A DNA stretch of 64,000 bases from Thamnaconus septentrionalis (GCA_009823395.1 CM020519.1:2666001-2730000), one strand, 5' to 3'. Shown: positions 1-12,222, counted from the first letter of the stretch. Made by a program: numbers and translations. Notes: generated by a model from the sequence alone, not told the origin.

Positions 1-637
1 TTCGTCCGTGCCTGTGTCAGAAGAGTTCTTCCGCCTCTCGCTTTTGTTTGTTTTTTTGAGTCTTTGCATCCACGCGCAGCACATTTTTTTTCTTTTAGCT
101 GCCGCTGCTGCAAAGTCCGCCGTAACACCGGGCTGCAATCGGACCAGAAGCCCGTTACAGCGCAACATCTCAGCAGCAGCAACGGCAGCGACGGGGCAGA
201 GCAGCGAAGAGTGGGGGTGGGGGGGAGAAAAATGCTAGAGCTGAAGGAGAGGAGCGGGAGAAGGAGGTGGAGGTGCAAGAGGAGTAGCAGCGTAGAGGTC
301 AGCAGAGGTCAGCAGTCTCTAAAACCAATACAAGTCCTTGCTCTTCTCCTGCGCCTGCAGACCTGAGAGGACAGGACGGAAGATCAGGGAAGACAGAGGG
401 AGGGAGAGAGGGGAAAAAAAGGAGGGAGATTAGGGAAAGAGGAGAAGAAGAAGCAGGAGAAGTGCAAAAAACGTGTTGTTGGTAAAAGTAGCAGCAGTGG
501 GGGGAGGAGGAGGAGGAGGAGGAGGAGGAAACGCCTGAAGGCAGCGCGCAGGAATGAAAGAGGGACGGAGAGGAGAAGCTGACAGCTGGTGTGAAGGTGC
601 CGACTGACGGCCGCTTTGTTGCTTTAAAGCACTCGTG
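1..637 (+). other. possible untranslated exon or simple flank
   Basis: Purine-rich, partly CpG-containing sequence with no convincing coding potential. It ends at a strong 5' splice-site match (GTAAGT, 638-643). That would fit an untranslated first exon of a plus-strand transcript running away from vgll2, but no downstream exon could be linked to it and a single donor match is weak evidence. The rest up to 1208 is unique-looking AT-rich sequence with nothing recognisable. Confidence 0.2.
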
Positions 638-1208
638 GTAAGTTGATCCGAGGCGACAAAAAAAGGAAAAAGAAAAGGGGGGAAAAGGAAATCTGTTCCG
701 TTTCCTTTAAAGCGATAGTTTGCCCCAAAATTGATCATTTTTCTCCATGGTGACATTTTTCTGCCCCGTGTGGCCATTCTGGAGTTTCACAGAGAGGAAC
801 ACGACACGCGTGAACAGCGGAGAAACACAACTTTAACGTTGTGTTCTTGGCCAAAACATCCACTGATGCTGAGCCTGGTGAGGACGGCAGCACGACTTTA
901 GCTCCTATTTTCCAGAAGATGACAAAAAAAATGACCTTGATGGAGCCGTTTTGAGAAAAAATCAGAACACTGAGACTTCCAGACACGCACCTAACACATG
1001 TTGAAAACACGGTTTCTGCCATTTAGTGCAGATTTTCCCTCCAAAGACTCCAGCAGGGCTTCCTGGAGTGACTTTATTGACAAAGTCGCAAGGTGACATT
1101 TTTCTACTGGGTGAACTTTCCCTTTAAAACTGTTCATTAGCAGCTAATTGTTGTTAAATTCTTCTTTTTTTTTTTGTTTTCAACACAAAGTTTCTTCAAA
1201 GTCTAACT

Positions 1209-1574
1209 GACTAGCTGAGGCGTGGTCAAACTACGGCCCGGGGTCCATATGTGGCCCGTTGAAGAAATGATATTAATAGTCAGTAAGTCATAAAATAGCT
1301 GCATTTTCTTCAGTGTTTTAAGAGTCATTTCACAAAGAGCTGCATATTGTGAGGCTTCAAAGACATATTTTGTTGCAACTTTGCTTCTGTTCATTTTCAA
1401 TTGACATTAAAGCAACAAGTTTTCTACGTATCCCATGATACTGTATGTTTTTCCTCCTATCAGGTGGGTCACCAAAACGCTCCATCCATCTGCTGCTGCT
1501 CCAGCCCCTCTGTCAAATTTCACAGCCCATTGTGGCCCCACCAGCCAAAACGTTTGCCCAGCGCTGGACTAGCT
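1209..1574. mobile_element. non-autonomous hAT-type DNA transposon (about 350 bp)
   Basis: The 8-mer GACTAGCT occurs at 1209-1216 and again at 1567-1574, inside a 10-base identical flank, as expected for the 8-bp target-site duplication of hAT elements. Between the copies, the left end (AGGCGTGGTCAAAC) and the reverse complement of the right end (AGCGCTGGGCAAAC) are imperfect inverted repeats. Their GTGG..CAAAC core is typical of many hAT/Charlie-like termini. The interior (about 350 bp) has no transposase reading frame, so this is a MITE-like or internally deleted copy. Family assignment is from the TSD length and terminal motif only. Confidence 0.65.
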
Positions 1575-1691
1575 GACGTCTGACACCCAAGAGCAGCAGA
1601 ATGAATTAATAATCGCACGCCATCGCGAAACAACCCGATGAAACTAAACTCTAGATACAATCGACCACGCTCAACCCGACGCCTTCCTTCC

Positions 1692-2252
1692 TCACGAAGC
1701 CTCTTGGAGCGAGAAACCAAGGATACCTGCTGTGTCCATGTTGAGTCCGATCTCGGCGCCGGCGCCCGTGAAGGCGCCGCTCCATCCCGAGCCCGTCCCC
1801 GACTCGCCCTTCCCGCCAGGTCGCAGGGCGGGCGCTGGGCCCGGCACCGAGCTGCCGGCCGCCAGCCGGTGGTGCGACCGCACCGACGGCACCAGCAGGG
1901 AGCCGTAGCGCGGGTCGAACGCCTGGCCCGTACACGTCGTGGACCCCCGGCCGCGGGTACGCCGAGGTGGCGCCGCCTAGCGAGTAGTGGTGGTGGTGCG
2001 GGTGGTGGTGCGGGTGGTGGTGGTGGTGGTGGTGCGGGTGGGACGGGTGCCAGGCGTCCGGGCTGGACTGGTGCAGGTGGCTGTGCAGGGACGAGTAGGG
2101 GTCTCCGGCGAAGGGAAGGTCGGCGTGGGGGGCGGAGAGGGCGCTGCCCAGGGCGGAGGAGACCGACGGCTGGTAGGAGCTGTTCCAGAAGGACGGAGGG
2201 AAACTGCGCTGGCTCATCGGGAACGAGCCGTCTGGACGCGGAGGGAGAGGGA

Positions 2253-2319
<67 letters not shown>

Positions 2320-3939
2320 ACCACCGTCCTGCACGAGGAGATCCACAGAGTCAAACTGGATTCATTGTCATTGAAGAAAAATGACGGAAAAACAGGATTG
2401 GAGTCATTTTTTCCCCCCCTAAAGTCCAAGTGGGTAAGATTTAGCGACATCTAGTGGTCACAAAGTGCCTCGCAAAAAATGTCAATTTCAATCCTTTTTA
2501 ATTTTTCTTCCACCAGCTGTGACATGAGGGTAGAAATCACTAAAAAAAAAATAATAATAATCACATGATCATAACCACAACATAGCGGCTGCCTCCAATA
2601 CAGATCCGCTGTTTATGTAGATTTAAAATATAATTATTGTCAAATTATGGCACATCAGTAATTTATACCTTCACTGACTGAAAACATGCATCTCTATATA
2701 TACTTTTCATTCCATTTCACGCACGTTACTCTTTATAAATGCTGCACGCTGAATCATTAAAGAACATCAATGCAGCTTTTGGTTGGTTTAAACATTTTCC
2801 ATTACCTGGAATGTTGCAGCAAAAAATTTTCCTCTGCAAAAAACATCTTAAATTTCATGAAGGTCGAATCAATTGAAAATATTTCGATCATTTGACAGCT
2901 GCTGATACACAACTGAAAATATTAAACTATATCCGACGCGTAGCCGAAATGTGAAGAAACCTTTTTTACCATGCAATAAAAAAATAAAATAAATCCAGAA
3001 GGTTGTTTCAGCTTAACCTGCAAACAAGATGTCAACTGAACATCCTATAAAAACTGCAAACACGTTGAACCATCAGACACTTGCGCTCTAAAAGAAAATA
3101 ACCCATCTAAATCATGTTTGGTTCTTGTTTGAGAAATTGGTCATTGCGACCAGCGGTTTGTCTCGTCCCTGATTTAAAAGAAACGGCCGAACAATCTGAT
3201 TCATTCAAGCATCCTGGATTTCCGGCAGAGTTTAAGGAACCTGGAGGAAACCTGACAGAAAGAAAAATCCACTTCACCGTCCCTGACAGACACAGCCACG
3301 GCCGTCAGTGGTGTCTCTCTTTTTTCTTTCTTTACCCTCCGGTGGGTTCTTAAAAACCCAGCAGCGAAGCAGGAAGAAAATTCAGGTCTGATTTTATTCA
3401 ACTACAATTTATTTTGTGACTCGTTTCAAACAATGAAAACCCAAAATCCAGAGCTGCAGCTGCTCGAAGAAACAAATACTGGGTCAAAAAAGTGAAAAAT
3501 AGATTTTAAAAAAAAATATATAAAACTAACTCTGTTAATTTAGAATCCTGCACTAAAAAACCCACTCACAGGCTTACAGCAGGAAAATGGATTCTGAGAT
3601 TTTTTTTTAATAGAGGAAAATAATATTTCTCTTCCTTTTCTTTTTTTTTTTTTTTTTTTTACCACAATAGAGCATGAACACACACCTCCACAATGACAAA
3701 CACTCTCTCACGCACACACACACACACACACCTCTTACGGCCTTGTGGCTGCCGGAGGGGGGGTACGCCGCCGCCGCCATGTGGCTCAGGGCTCGGCTGA
3801 AGTGCTCGTCCACCACGGCGCTGATGTCTCCTTGGAAGTAGGTGAAGAGGACGCAGCGGGAGCTCAGGTACTCGGCGCCCGGCGGCAGCTCCTTGTCCTC
3901 CTCCTCCTTGATGGGCGGGTGGGCAGGAAGGCCGAGACG

Positions 3940-3973
<34 letters not shown>

Positions 3974-4933
3974 CTGCCACTTCCATCCTGGCCGTCCTGC
4001 ATCTTGGAGTACAAGGCCAGTTTCTGGAGGAGGGAAGCAGAGGAGGAGCGCCAGTGTTGAAATGTCCTTTTTATTATCAGCTGCATGTTTTTATATTGAT
4101 CTGGTTTTTAGAAACACATCCAGAGCCCAAAATATTGATGACATCATTTATGTAATGTAAATGATTAGATTATATCATTTACATGATGGTATGTGGGATG
4201 ATATGTTTATGGTACTATATTGTTTTTTTTCATCATCTATGCCTTTTCTCCCTGTTCAAACTTGCGGTTGACCTTTTTTTTCTTTTAAATATTTTGCCAC
4301 ACAAATTGCAGGCTTTAAGAGAAATTGACTCATTTTCCCACTTTTAACAAACAGCTGCTTCTGGACCCATAAAATGTCTCAGGTGAATACAACAAAAATC
4401 TAACCGTCAACTGTTTTTTGTTAACAACAGGATTTTCCCCCCCTTCCCCACACAACGTTAATGTTGAGCACAAAGTGAGTTTTAGGCTCTATGTGAAAAA
4501 TGCCTGGATGTTGACTGAGAGTTTTTTTTTTTTTTTTTTTAAGAGAATTGTTCCTTTCCGGGTCTCGTAGAGTCCCGCACAAAACACCCGCACGACCAAA
4601 CCACGGACCCTGGTGTGACAGTGAGGAGAGAAATATTTTTTTGTAAAGTCTTAAATGACTGGAGACTAGATCAAGGCTTCAATAAGAAACTGATTAATTG
4701 TCTTTGAAATATAAAATAATTTGGACATAAAATTTAGTTGTGAAATATAAAAAGAAAAACTTTCCGAGACGAAAACAACCAAACAAACGCAGTTGAGCCT
4801 TAAAACTGAGACAGCGTTGCCTTTAACTTTCATTTCCGCTTCACAGTTTCTCCACTTTTACAGCAAGAGAAATGTAATCCGTTTACTGTGGTTTAGCTTT
4901 AAAAAGGTTGGGAAGAAAAAGTTGAATCCGTCC

Positions 4934-4967
<34 letters not shown>

Positions 4968-5320
4968 CTGAAGTTGTCTCCTGCGTAAAGCTTTACGCAG
5001 CGGATCCTTCCGAGCGCAAAAAAGAAAAGAAAAAAAATCTTTTGAAGTCCCGGTTAAAAGCGCGTTAAAAAAAAAAAAAAAAGTAAGATTCTTCCACGAT
5101 GTTAAATGAGGTATCAGAAAAGGCTGAACGATCAAGACGCCTCACTGTGTAACACGGAGTTTTTTTTTTATTTTTTTTTTTTTGTAACGCAGCGTGAAAT
5201 TTCAGCGCAATAAAGTCGTTCCAGGCAGAAACCAAGTCCTACCTGGTGGTGATAGGGGCCGTAGGAGCTGAAGTAGGGCTGAGGACCAAACACTTGGTAC
5301 ATCACATCCAGGCAGCTCAT
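1692..5320 (-). CDS. vgll2: vestigial-like family member 2, three visible coding exons, frameshifted in exon 3
   Basis: Transcriptional co-activator that binds TEAD factors through a Tondu (TDU) domain; VGLL2 works in skeletal muscle and craniofacial development. Exon 1 is 5243-5320 (26 codons, beginning MSCLDVMYQVFGPQPYF). Exon 2 is 3732-4023 and exon 3 starts at 2231. Phases agree: exon 1 ends on a whole codon, and exon 2 leaves one base that completes the Asp of DGSFPMSQRSF. The TDU lies at about residues 78-105 (YLSSRCVLFTYFQGDIS, then VVDEHFSRAL), preceded by a glycine run and an acidic IKEEE motif. Exon 3 carries a histidine-rich stretch and YPRPGVHDVYGP. After that the conserved frame (AFDPRYGSLL) continues one base out of phase, at about 1922-1923. 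In the shifted frame homology runs to LNMDTA, where a donor (GCAG/GTATCC, 1727/1726) occurs; read through, the frame stops at 1692. The short terminal exon seen in other VGLL2 proteins was not found. Introns are 1219 and 1500 nt. Confidence 0.9.
2241..2317. repeat. (GA)n microsatellite at the vgll2 exon 3 acceptor
   Basis: About 77 bases of GA repeat, the left end slightly interrupted by GGGA units. On the vgll2 strand it reads (CT)n and ends about 8 bases before the 3' splice-site AG at 2233-2232, so it forms most of the polypyrimidine tract of intron 2. Confidence 0.95.
3712..3731. repeat. (CA)n microsatellite overlapping the vgll2 exon 2 donor
   Basis: Ten CA units. On the vgll2 strand the repeat reads GTGTGT and its first GT (3731-3730) is the predicted 5' splice site of intron 2 (AGAG/GTGTGT). 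The nearby GTAAGA at 3738-3733 is a better donor match but gives the wrong phase for exon 3. Confidence 0.9.
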
Positions 5321-7004
5321 GGCGGTGCGAGTCACGGAGCGGAGCCGAGCGCCGAGTCGGGCCGCGGAGGAATCATTAATCCGGGCGGGGAAGGGCGCAG
5401 TGCGGACGGACAGCTGGAGGAGGATCCGCGCTGCTGCTCTGCGCTTTTAACGCGCCGGACTGCGGCCTGGCGCACTGAAGGGAGCCCCCCCACCCCCACC
5501 CTCTCCGCTCTCCACCCTCACCCCCACCACCAGCAGCAGCAGCAGCAGCAGCCGCACGTTCCAACCTCGGCTGACGCCTTCCCTCGTCCACCAATCAGAG
5601 GCCAGAGATCCTGGAGGAATCATAAAGTAGATCCAGATCGACCTTGTTGGTGGTCTGAAAAACATTTATCATGTGTTAATGTCGCACATGACCGGAACAG
5701 CTCGGTCGCCTATTGCTGGCGGAACAAAGCTCCTCCCACTCGATGTTGCCGCATCAGACGGCGGCCAAATTAAAACTAAAGCTGAAACTTTGTCGCCGTC
5801 AGTTGAGCTTTTTGTTGGAATTTGACAGAAACACGCAGCTCTGCAGCCACATTACAGACCATCAGTAGCACGAACAGCATTTTGATAAAGTCTTGACTCA
5901 AGTGTGGCAAACTGAAAACAACACAGACATCTCAGACAAACGCTGTTTGCTCTATCCAAAAATAAAACAACACAACAACAACACAAACAGAAGCAACAAG
6001 CACCAAAACAGCTGTCACTGGACTCTTAAATACAGCAACACAAGGAAGCCGTTTGCAGTGCATGAAGCGCCGCACTTAAAGAATTTCACAAGTGGCATTT
6101 AGCGCTAATTGAATGAGTAAACATATCAGATCGGACCAATGAGTGGAATGCAATGATGTGAGGTCCCACAATTCCTCAGCGGCCTCCCGAATTCTGGGGG
6201 CCAAAAGGTCAAATAGTTTGCTCCCAGTTTGGGCCCGTCATTGGGGGTCAGAGGTCACCGGCAAACTGTTAGCAAGCAGCCAAACCAAAGCTAATAAACG
6301 CAAGTCTATCTATCTATCTATCTATGACTTCTGACATTGACAAAAAGGGGAGTGACTGGTTGAGTTTCTTCCGACCAAGAGGTTCACACGACGCAATGTA
6401 ACTGAGCGTGTGGTGAAAACATGAGAAACGTGCAACAATATCTCCGATGTCTCAGCGGGTTACCAGGAGTCGCTCGCTTCACCGCCAGCTCCTTGCAGCT
6501 CCAACATCAACAACAACAACAAACATTTCCAATTCTTTTTTTCAATTCTACTTCCAACAATTGCTTCCAACATATTTTTTCTTCTTCCCATCGTGGTGGT
6601 GGCATTCGCCCGTCCTTTGCCCCCCCCCGCCAGCACCCCACCCCTCCCCCTCCCCCGACAACCAGCACACCTGTTCCTGGCCACAAGTGGCTGGGAGAAA
6701 CTATTAAAGAGCCCAGAATAAGCGTCCATTGAGGAGCAGCTCGGTTCATCTGGCGGCCGCGCCGGGCGCCATCGATCGGCGGGGATGGTTGAGGCCGGCC
6801 GAGCTTCAAGCAGGAATTTTCAATCAGGGGGACCGGCAGCCGACGCTCCTGCAGCCTCCAGCCGGCAGGAAATGAATTGCGGGTGCGGCGGCGAGGGAAG
6901 GCCACGCAAAAGGCCGAGTCGGCACAAAGAGCGTCGCCTCGCCGCCGCCGCCACCGCCGCCGCCGTCTTCAACGCCTTTTCATTTGCGGCTCCGTGGCCT
7001 CCAA
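5321..7004. other. vgll2 upstream region
   Basis: GC-rich sequence directly 5' of the vgll2 start (about 5321-5560) is presumably 5' UTR and proximal promoter. A CCAAT-type motif (CCAATCAG) lies near 5591-5598. No unambiguous TATA box or start site was chosen. Further out, 5800-6720 is AT-rich with a short (CTAT)n repeat at about 6307-6325. It may hold regulatory sequence but shows no gene. Confidence 0.4.
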
Positions 7005-7102
7005 GCAGGAGGGTTGCAGGTTCGACTCCTGGGCCACCCCACCGTGAACTGGTGCTGGGAATCAAACTCGCAACCTTCTTGCTGCCAGGCGACGATGTGA
7101 GT
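7005..7102 (-). repeat. tRNA-like SINE fragment
   Basis: On the minus strand, 7102-7050 reads TCGCCTGGCAGCAAGAAGG followed by TTGCGAGTTTGATTCCCAGC. This resembles the tRNA-derived box-B region of a very common teleost interspersed repeat (..TCGCCTCACAGCAAGAAGG.. then GGGTTCGAATCCC). A second box-B-like string, GGTTCGACTCC, lies on the plus strand at about 7019-7029, so two T-arm-like pieces face each other. There is no complete cloverleaf, so it is not a tRNA gene. Confidence 0.55.
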
Positions 7103-7155
7103 GAACAGCTGCACCTCGGTCCCATGTTCTCAGGTTCAGAGCGCGTCAGTACCTC

Positions 7156-7186
<31 letters not shown>

Positions 7187-7413
7187 CTTCATTTGCAGTG
7201 TGGTGGGTTTTTTGTGTAACATTGTAACAACAAGTGTTGTCGTTTCTAAAGTCGTCTCAACTGTTGAAACTGAAACGGACCAACAGCACAAATGAAATAC
7301 AACTGTGACAGCAGCTCGTGCCAAGCACACACACACACACACCTGTCGCACAAAGAAACAATGGGGTTGTGTGTCCAGGTCTTCTTCACACTACTCCATT
7401 CATCAGCGGCAGC

Positions 7414-7453
<40 letters not shown>

Positions 7454-9759
7454 GCTCTTTGGACACGCCTGACAACCACTTCACTGGATTTATTGGAACA
7501 TTAGCGGCCAGTTTATTATTCATCCTAGATGAAATTACCTTCTTTTTTTTTTTAGAGTCAAGCAGAGAGGCGTTCAAATCTATTATTATAACCTTTGCGT
7601 GATGGTTTTTAAATTTCTGTAAATTAAAACCAACAAACCAGACACACAGTGGGGGCAAAAAAAAAGAAACGTGTTTGGCAGCCGCCGATTCTGCCAGGTG
7701 TCCCTCTTAAAAAGATGAGAGAGGTCTGTAATGTTCATCACAGGGACACTTCAAATGTGAGAAACAGAATGTAAAAAAAATAAAATAAAATATTTAGTTT
7801 TTGGAATAAATCCAGAGAAATATTTGAAATAAAATAAAACTGAAGATGCTGGAATATTTGATCCACAAACACATTATTGTAGCCAAACTTCTCATTAAAA
7901 TTATTCAAAATATGTCCCGGTTAAAACAACCAGGACATAACAACTAGTCATTTCACTAATACCGAAAAATAAATAGAATAACTTGCATAAATCCTCTTCA
8001 ATCTTCCTCTCTGCAGACTTTGCCGAGCTCTCCAGTGAGACTTTAGGAATTTGTTCGGTGCGAGATGTCAGATTCTGAAATGATCTCGGAAACGCCTCAA
8101 ATTTCATTTGCTTATGAAAAGGGTGAAAAAAATGTGGTTTGGTATTTTCTGCAGGGTCGACGAGAACCAACGGCATCCTCGAGAGCGAGGAAAAAAAAAA
8201 AAACAATCCCAGCGATGCGGCTGCTGGAAGTGAATCGGCCGCCGTCGTAAAGTTTAGCCCGGTGAACTTGACCCGCAATTCACCGGTGGGGCGGCCGCGG
8301 CCTCACTGGCGCATCTGCAAGTGAGCTGAAGACAGTAATGAGGCAGTTTGCGGGACAGCAGCCGTCCTGGCCAATCGAAAGTCGAGCACAGTGTGTGGGC
8401 CGGACTGATGGCGGCTGATGACTCCAGTTTCCTTCAAATGTCCAGCAAATATTTAAGCAAACTTTTGAAGTTCTGCTCAGAAAAAAAAAAGGGGAAAAAG
8501 TTCTGAGAAACAGATGAAAGAAAAGCAGCAGAAGATCGAAGAGATGATTTCTCTTCAAGTGCTCATCAAACAAATCCTTCAGTTTAAAAATAATCAGAGA
8601 AATAAAAGGGGCTACAGCTGAACAAATCCCTGCATGCCGGCGTTTAAATGCCTCCGGTGCGTTCAGGGGCTCCAACAGCTGCTTTGCATCAGGACGATTG
8701 TTTAACTTTGAGCACTAATTGGCCAGAAAATCAGCAAAGAATGAACAAACAACGGTGAGACGCATGTCAGTCTGCGGCGGTGGTGAAACTATTCAACGCA
8801 ACCAGCGAGGGGCGCCGTCAAACAAAAGCCGTCAGTCAACAAGGAGCAAGAAAGAAAAACACCGCCAATTAAAAAAAAAGTGAACTAGATTTATATATAT
8901 ATATATATATATATATTTGAATATATCTTTATTTATTTTTTATCTTCACAACTTTCTACACTGCAGATGGAAACTGAATTCATCAAAAATAAGACACATG
9001 TAATCATGCAGCAAAGAAAAACATGTTCAATAACTCTGAACATGCTTTTTATGAAAGGCGGCTACTTTGAAGAATTGAAATATAATGTGTGTGTGTGTGT
9101 ATGTAAAATGTAAAATTATTAATCTTGCACAATCAAAATTGTCACGTGCCACATATTTAGGAATAAGGGGCTTCCAGTGAGATTGTGACTTCATTAAAAA
9201 AGAGGTTCCACTTCAGCAGTGGTTTGATCACATCGTTGGCACCTCCTCCTCCTCCTCCTCCTCCTCCACCTCCTCCACCTCCTCCTCGGGCCCCCGGGTG
9301 CCGGGGCCTCGGCCCCTGGGGCTGCTGACAGGCCCAGCTGTCTCCTCTCCTTTGCCCTTGGCTGTCGCTCGTTAATTTCCACCAAAGGCTCCCTGAGCGA
9401 CAGCTTGGCATCATAGTGACCATACTAGGAGAAGAGGTGCTGGGCCGGACAAACACACTCGGACCAACACTCACACACACACACACACACACACACCACA
9501 TGTGCAGCGCCGCTGAGATTCTGCAGTCAAGACGGAATATTTCTCCTCAGCTTCGACTCCTCCGTCTATTATCTGTCATTTCATTTAAAACTCAGGTGTT
9601 GTTTTTTTTCCCCCTTTATTTCCTTCATTTAAAGGCACAGTGGAGATTCTCTGCCGCTGAATTCCCAGTATAATGGCGCTAAGCTATCGGTGCAGCATTC
9701 CGCCGGCTGCAGAAAGTGAGAGCGCTGAATCCCAACAATTTACTGTTTACAGCTGCCAC

Positions 9760-9798
<39 letters not shown>

Positions 9799-11337
9799 GG
9801 TGCACGTGTTGCGTGTTAATTGCAGACCCTGGGTCCATCTCCTCTCCCCCTCCAGCTCGCCTCCACGCCGCCCCCTCTGGCCCAGCAATGTAAATGAGAT
9901 CCGCTAATGAATGTTTTCTCTCATCGCGCTCAAGTGCAAAGTAAGAATGCCGGCGCCGCGCCGCTCGCCGCTCCGCTTACCGCCGCGCTGCGGCCCGGCA
10001 TGCGGCCCAAATGAAAATATACACGGGCGCAAACCGCGCCTGGCATCCGCTCTTAACAAGCTGCAGAAACACTGCGCGGCGCGGCTGCTATGCGGCGGCG
10101 GGAATCCCGGGAATCTTCGCTCCCGGCTCTTCCTCTCCTCGGCTGTCACCGCCGTCACCGCCGCCGCCGCCACCGGGCTGCGGCCCTCGGGGCGGCGCGC
10201 TGAGCTTGAAGTGCTGCTAAGTCGGGAGAAATGCGGGGAATATTTTCCGGCTAAACGACAAAATAAAAGGCGAGCGAGAGGACGAGGAGCTAGTGAGCAC
10301 CAGCAGGGAATGATTTTGACACTTTTAAGCAGTTTGGGGAGGTCCAGAAGTGACCTTTGACCCCGGCATCAATTTAAGCCAATAATGTGGCGACTGGAGG
10401 AAATAATAGTAAATAAATCAGGCAATTTCTGACATCAAATTCTTTTCTGATGAAAATTAGCTTTTGTACTTCCTGTTTTCTACAAACTCGTGATGCAGGA
10501 AAAAAAACGACAAATTAGACAATTTAGCCTAAAATAGTTGAACACACTGTTGCACTGTGGACGTCCCACTGACTCTGTCCCTGCACGCTACGGCCCAGAA
10601 TCCCCTGCAGCGGCGCTAAAACCCGCACGGGCGACGGTGTCGATGGCTGTCGTCCTGCTTGATGCGGAATTCCTGAATCGAAAGCAGGAGCAAAGCAGGA
10701 ATTCTGGAGCTGCTGCTGCTGCTGCTGCCGCCGAGCCGGCCTGGAATTCACAGCTCAACGCTGATCAGCAGGCAGATTGCTGCGGTGGGGACGGGGGTGG
10801 TGGTGAAGGTGGTGGTGAAGGTGGTGGTGGTGGTGGTCGGGGGGGAATTCACGTCCGCAAGGTTCCCACACAGAGCGACACTTAACACGCGTGAAATCCG
10901 ACAAGCGAGGAAAATTCATGTCACGCTCGACTGGGCTGCTTGTCAAGGCCGCTTCTTAATATTTGATACCGTCAGAGTGTCGCTGCAGCGCCTCCTTCCG
11001 TGGATAATGAGGACGAGATTTTTTTTAAATTTTTTTAAAACAGATTTCTGACTGAAAAGCTGCTTCTTTAAAAATAAAAGGAAAAGTTTGTTCATTTTAC
11101 AGGAAAGTGATGACGAACGGTGAGCGAAGGCTCGTGGACACGTCGCTGACACGACGGCCGCTTCCCGCTTCCTGCTTCCTGCTTCCTGCTTCCTGTTCTG
11201 CCTTTTTGCTTCTTTCGCTCGTTTGACTCTTCGGAGGTGGTACAAAAAGCAGCCTGTTGTGATGTCACGAGGGGACGCTAAAGACCTCGCCCAGCCTTTT
11301 AGGGACTAGACATGCAGAAATGTCCAGAGCAGGGGAG

Positions 11338-11340
<3 letters not shown>

Positions 11341-11391
<51 letters not shown>
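11341..11391. repeat. (GCT)17 trinucleotide repeat
   Basis: Seventeen uninterrupted GCT units. It lies in intergenic DNA. The apparent poly-leucine reading frame on the plus strand has no homology and no gene context. Confidence 0.95.
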
Positions 11392-11396
<5 letters not shown>

Positions 11397-11882
11397 CCGG
11401 CAGCATGGAACATTTTCCTGTTAGCGCCACCGGTTTTTTTTCTTCTTCTTTTTCGTGTCAATTTTGTACGTCAACACTGATGTTCAGCCGGTTTATCACC
11501 CGACTCATTTCGCAAGGTGCAAATTCAGTCGTCTGGAGCTCACGGCTTTGCTTTGAACAGTGTGTTTTTTTTTTTCCATTTCATTTTTTTGCTGTTGTTG
11601 TTCTTTTGCCCTCCAGGTGTCAACAACGCTTGTGTCTTGCTGCGGAAACCCGAGAAGCTGCAGCGCTGCTTTAAAAGTGTCGGGCCGCGGTCAGGTGGCA
11701 TCATGTGACCCGAGCGCTCTGGAAGCAGAAACAAATGTGGCAACAGAGGCAGACCGCCGCCGCCACCAGGAGGGGGAGGTTAGGAGGGGGGGGGGGGGGC
11801 TGTCAGCAGCACCAGTCACACGTTCTAATACGATACTGCGGCTTCATCCACTTGATCAGGTTTCTTTTCACTATGTAGGATA

Positions 11883-11917
<35 letters not shown>

Positions 11918-12028
11918 TAAGTCTTGGTCATGTGACTCCTCTTGCCACCATCTTACAGTGTTTACAGATGAGATCAGTCGCCTGCTCTCTCTATTTTAGT
12001 GTGAGCGTGTGCTAGTGTTTGGTTGTCC

Positions 12029-12078
12029 GTGTGTGTGTGTGTGTGTGTGTGTGTGCACACACACACACACACACACAC
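12029..12078. repeat. (GT)n-(CA)n head-to-head palindrome
   Basis: A GT run (12029-12055) is followed at once by a CA run (12056-12078). The two form a near-perfect inverted repeat with no spacer, able to fold as a hairpin or cruciform. A second, longer GT run follows at 12179-12221. Confidence 0.9.
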
Positions 12079-12175
12079 CTGCCTCCAGTCTGACAGCTCT
12101 ATGAACGTCCTCATGAATCATGAGTCATGTGGCTGCTGGACCCCAAGTTAGACACGGCACTCGCTGAAACCTGGC

Positions 12176-12222
<47 letters not shown>

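Noticed and set aside
1638..2384. 248-codon plus-strand frame rich in Gly, Arg and Glu
   Set aside because: It is antisense to vgll2 exon 3 and its (CT)n tract.
7005..7102. tRNA gene
   Set aside because: Only box-B/T-arm-like pieces are present, in opposite orientations; there is no acceptor stem or anticodon arm. It fits a SINE fragment.
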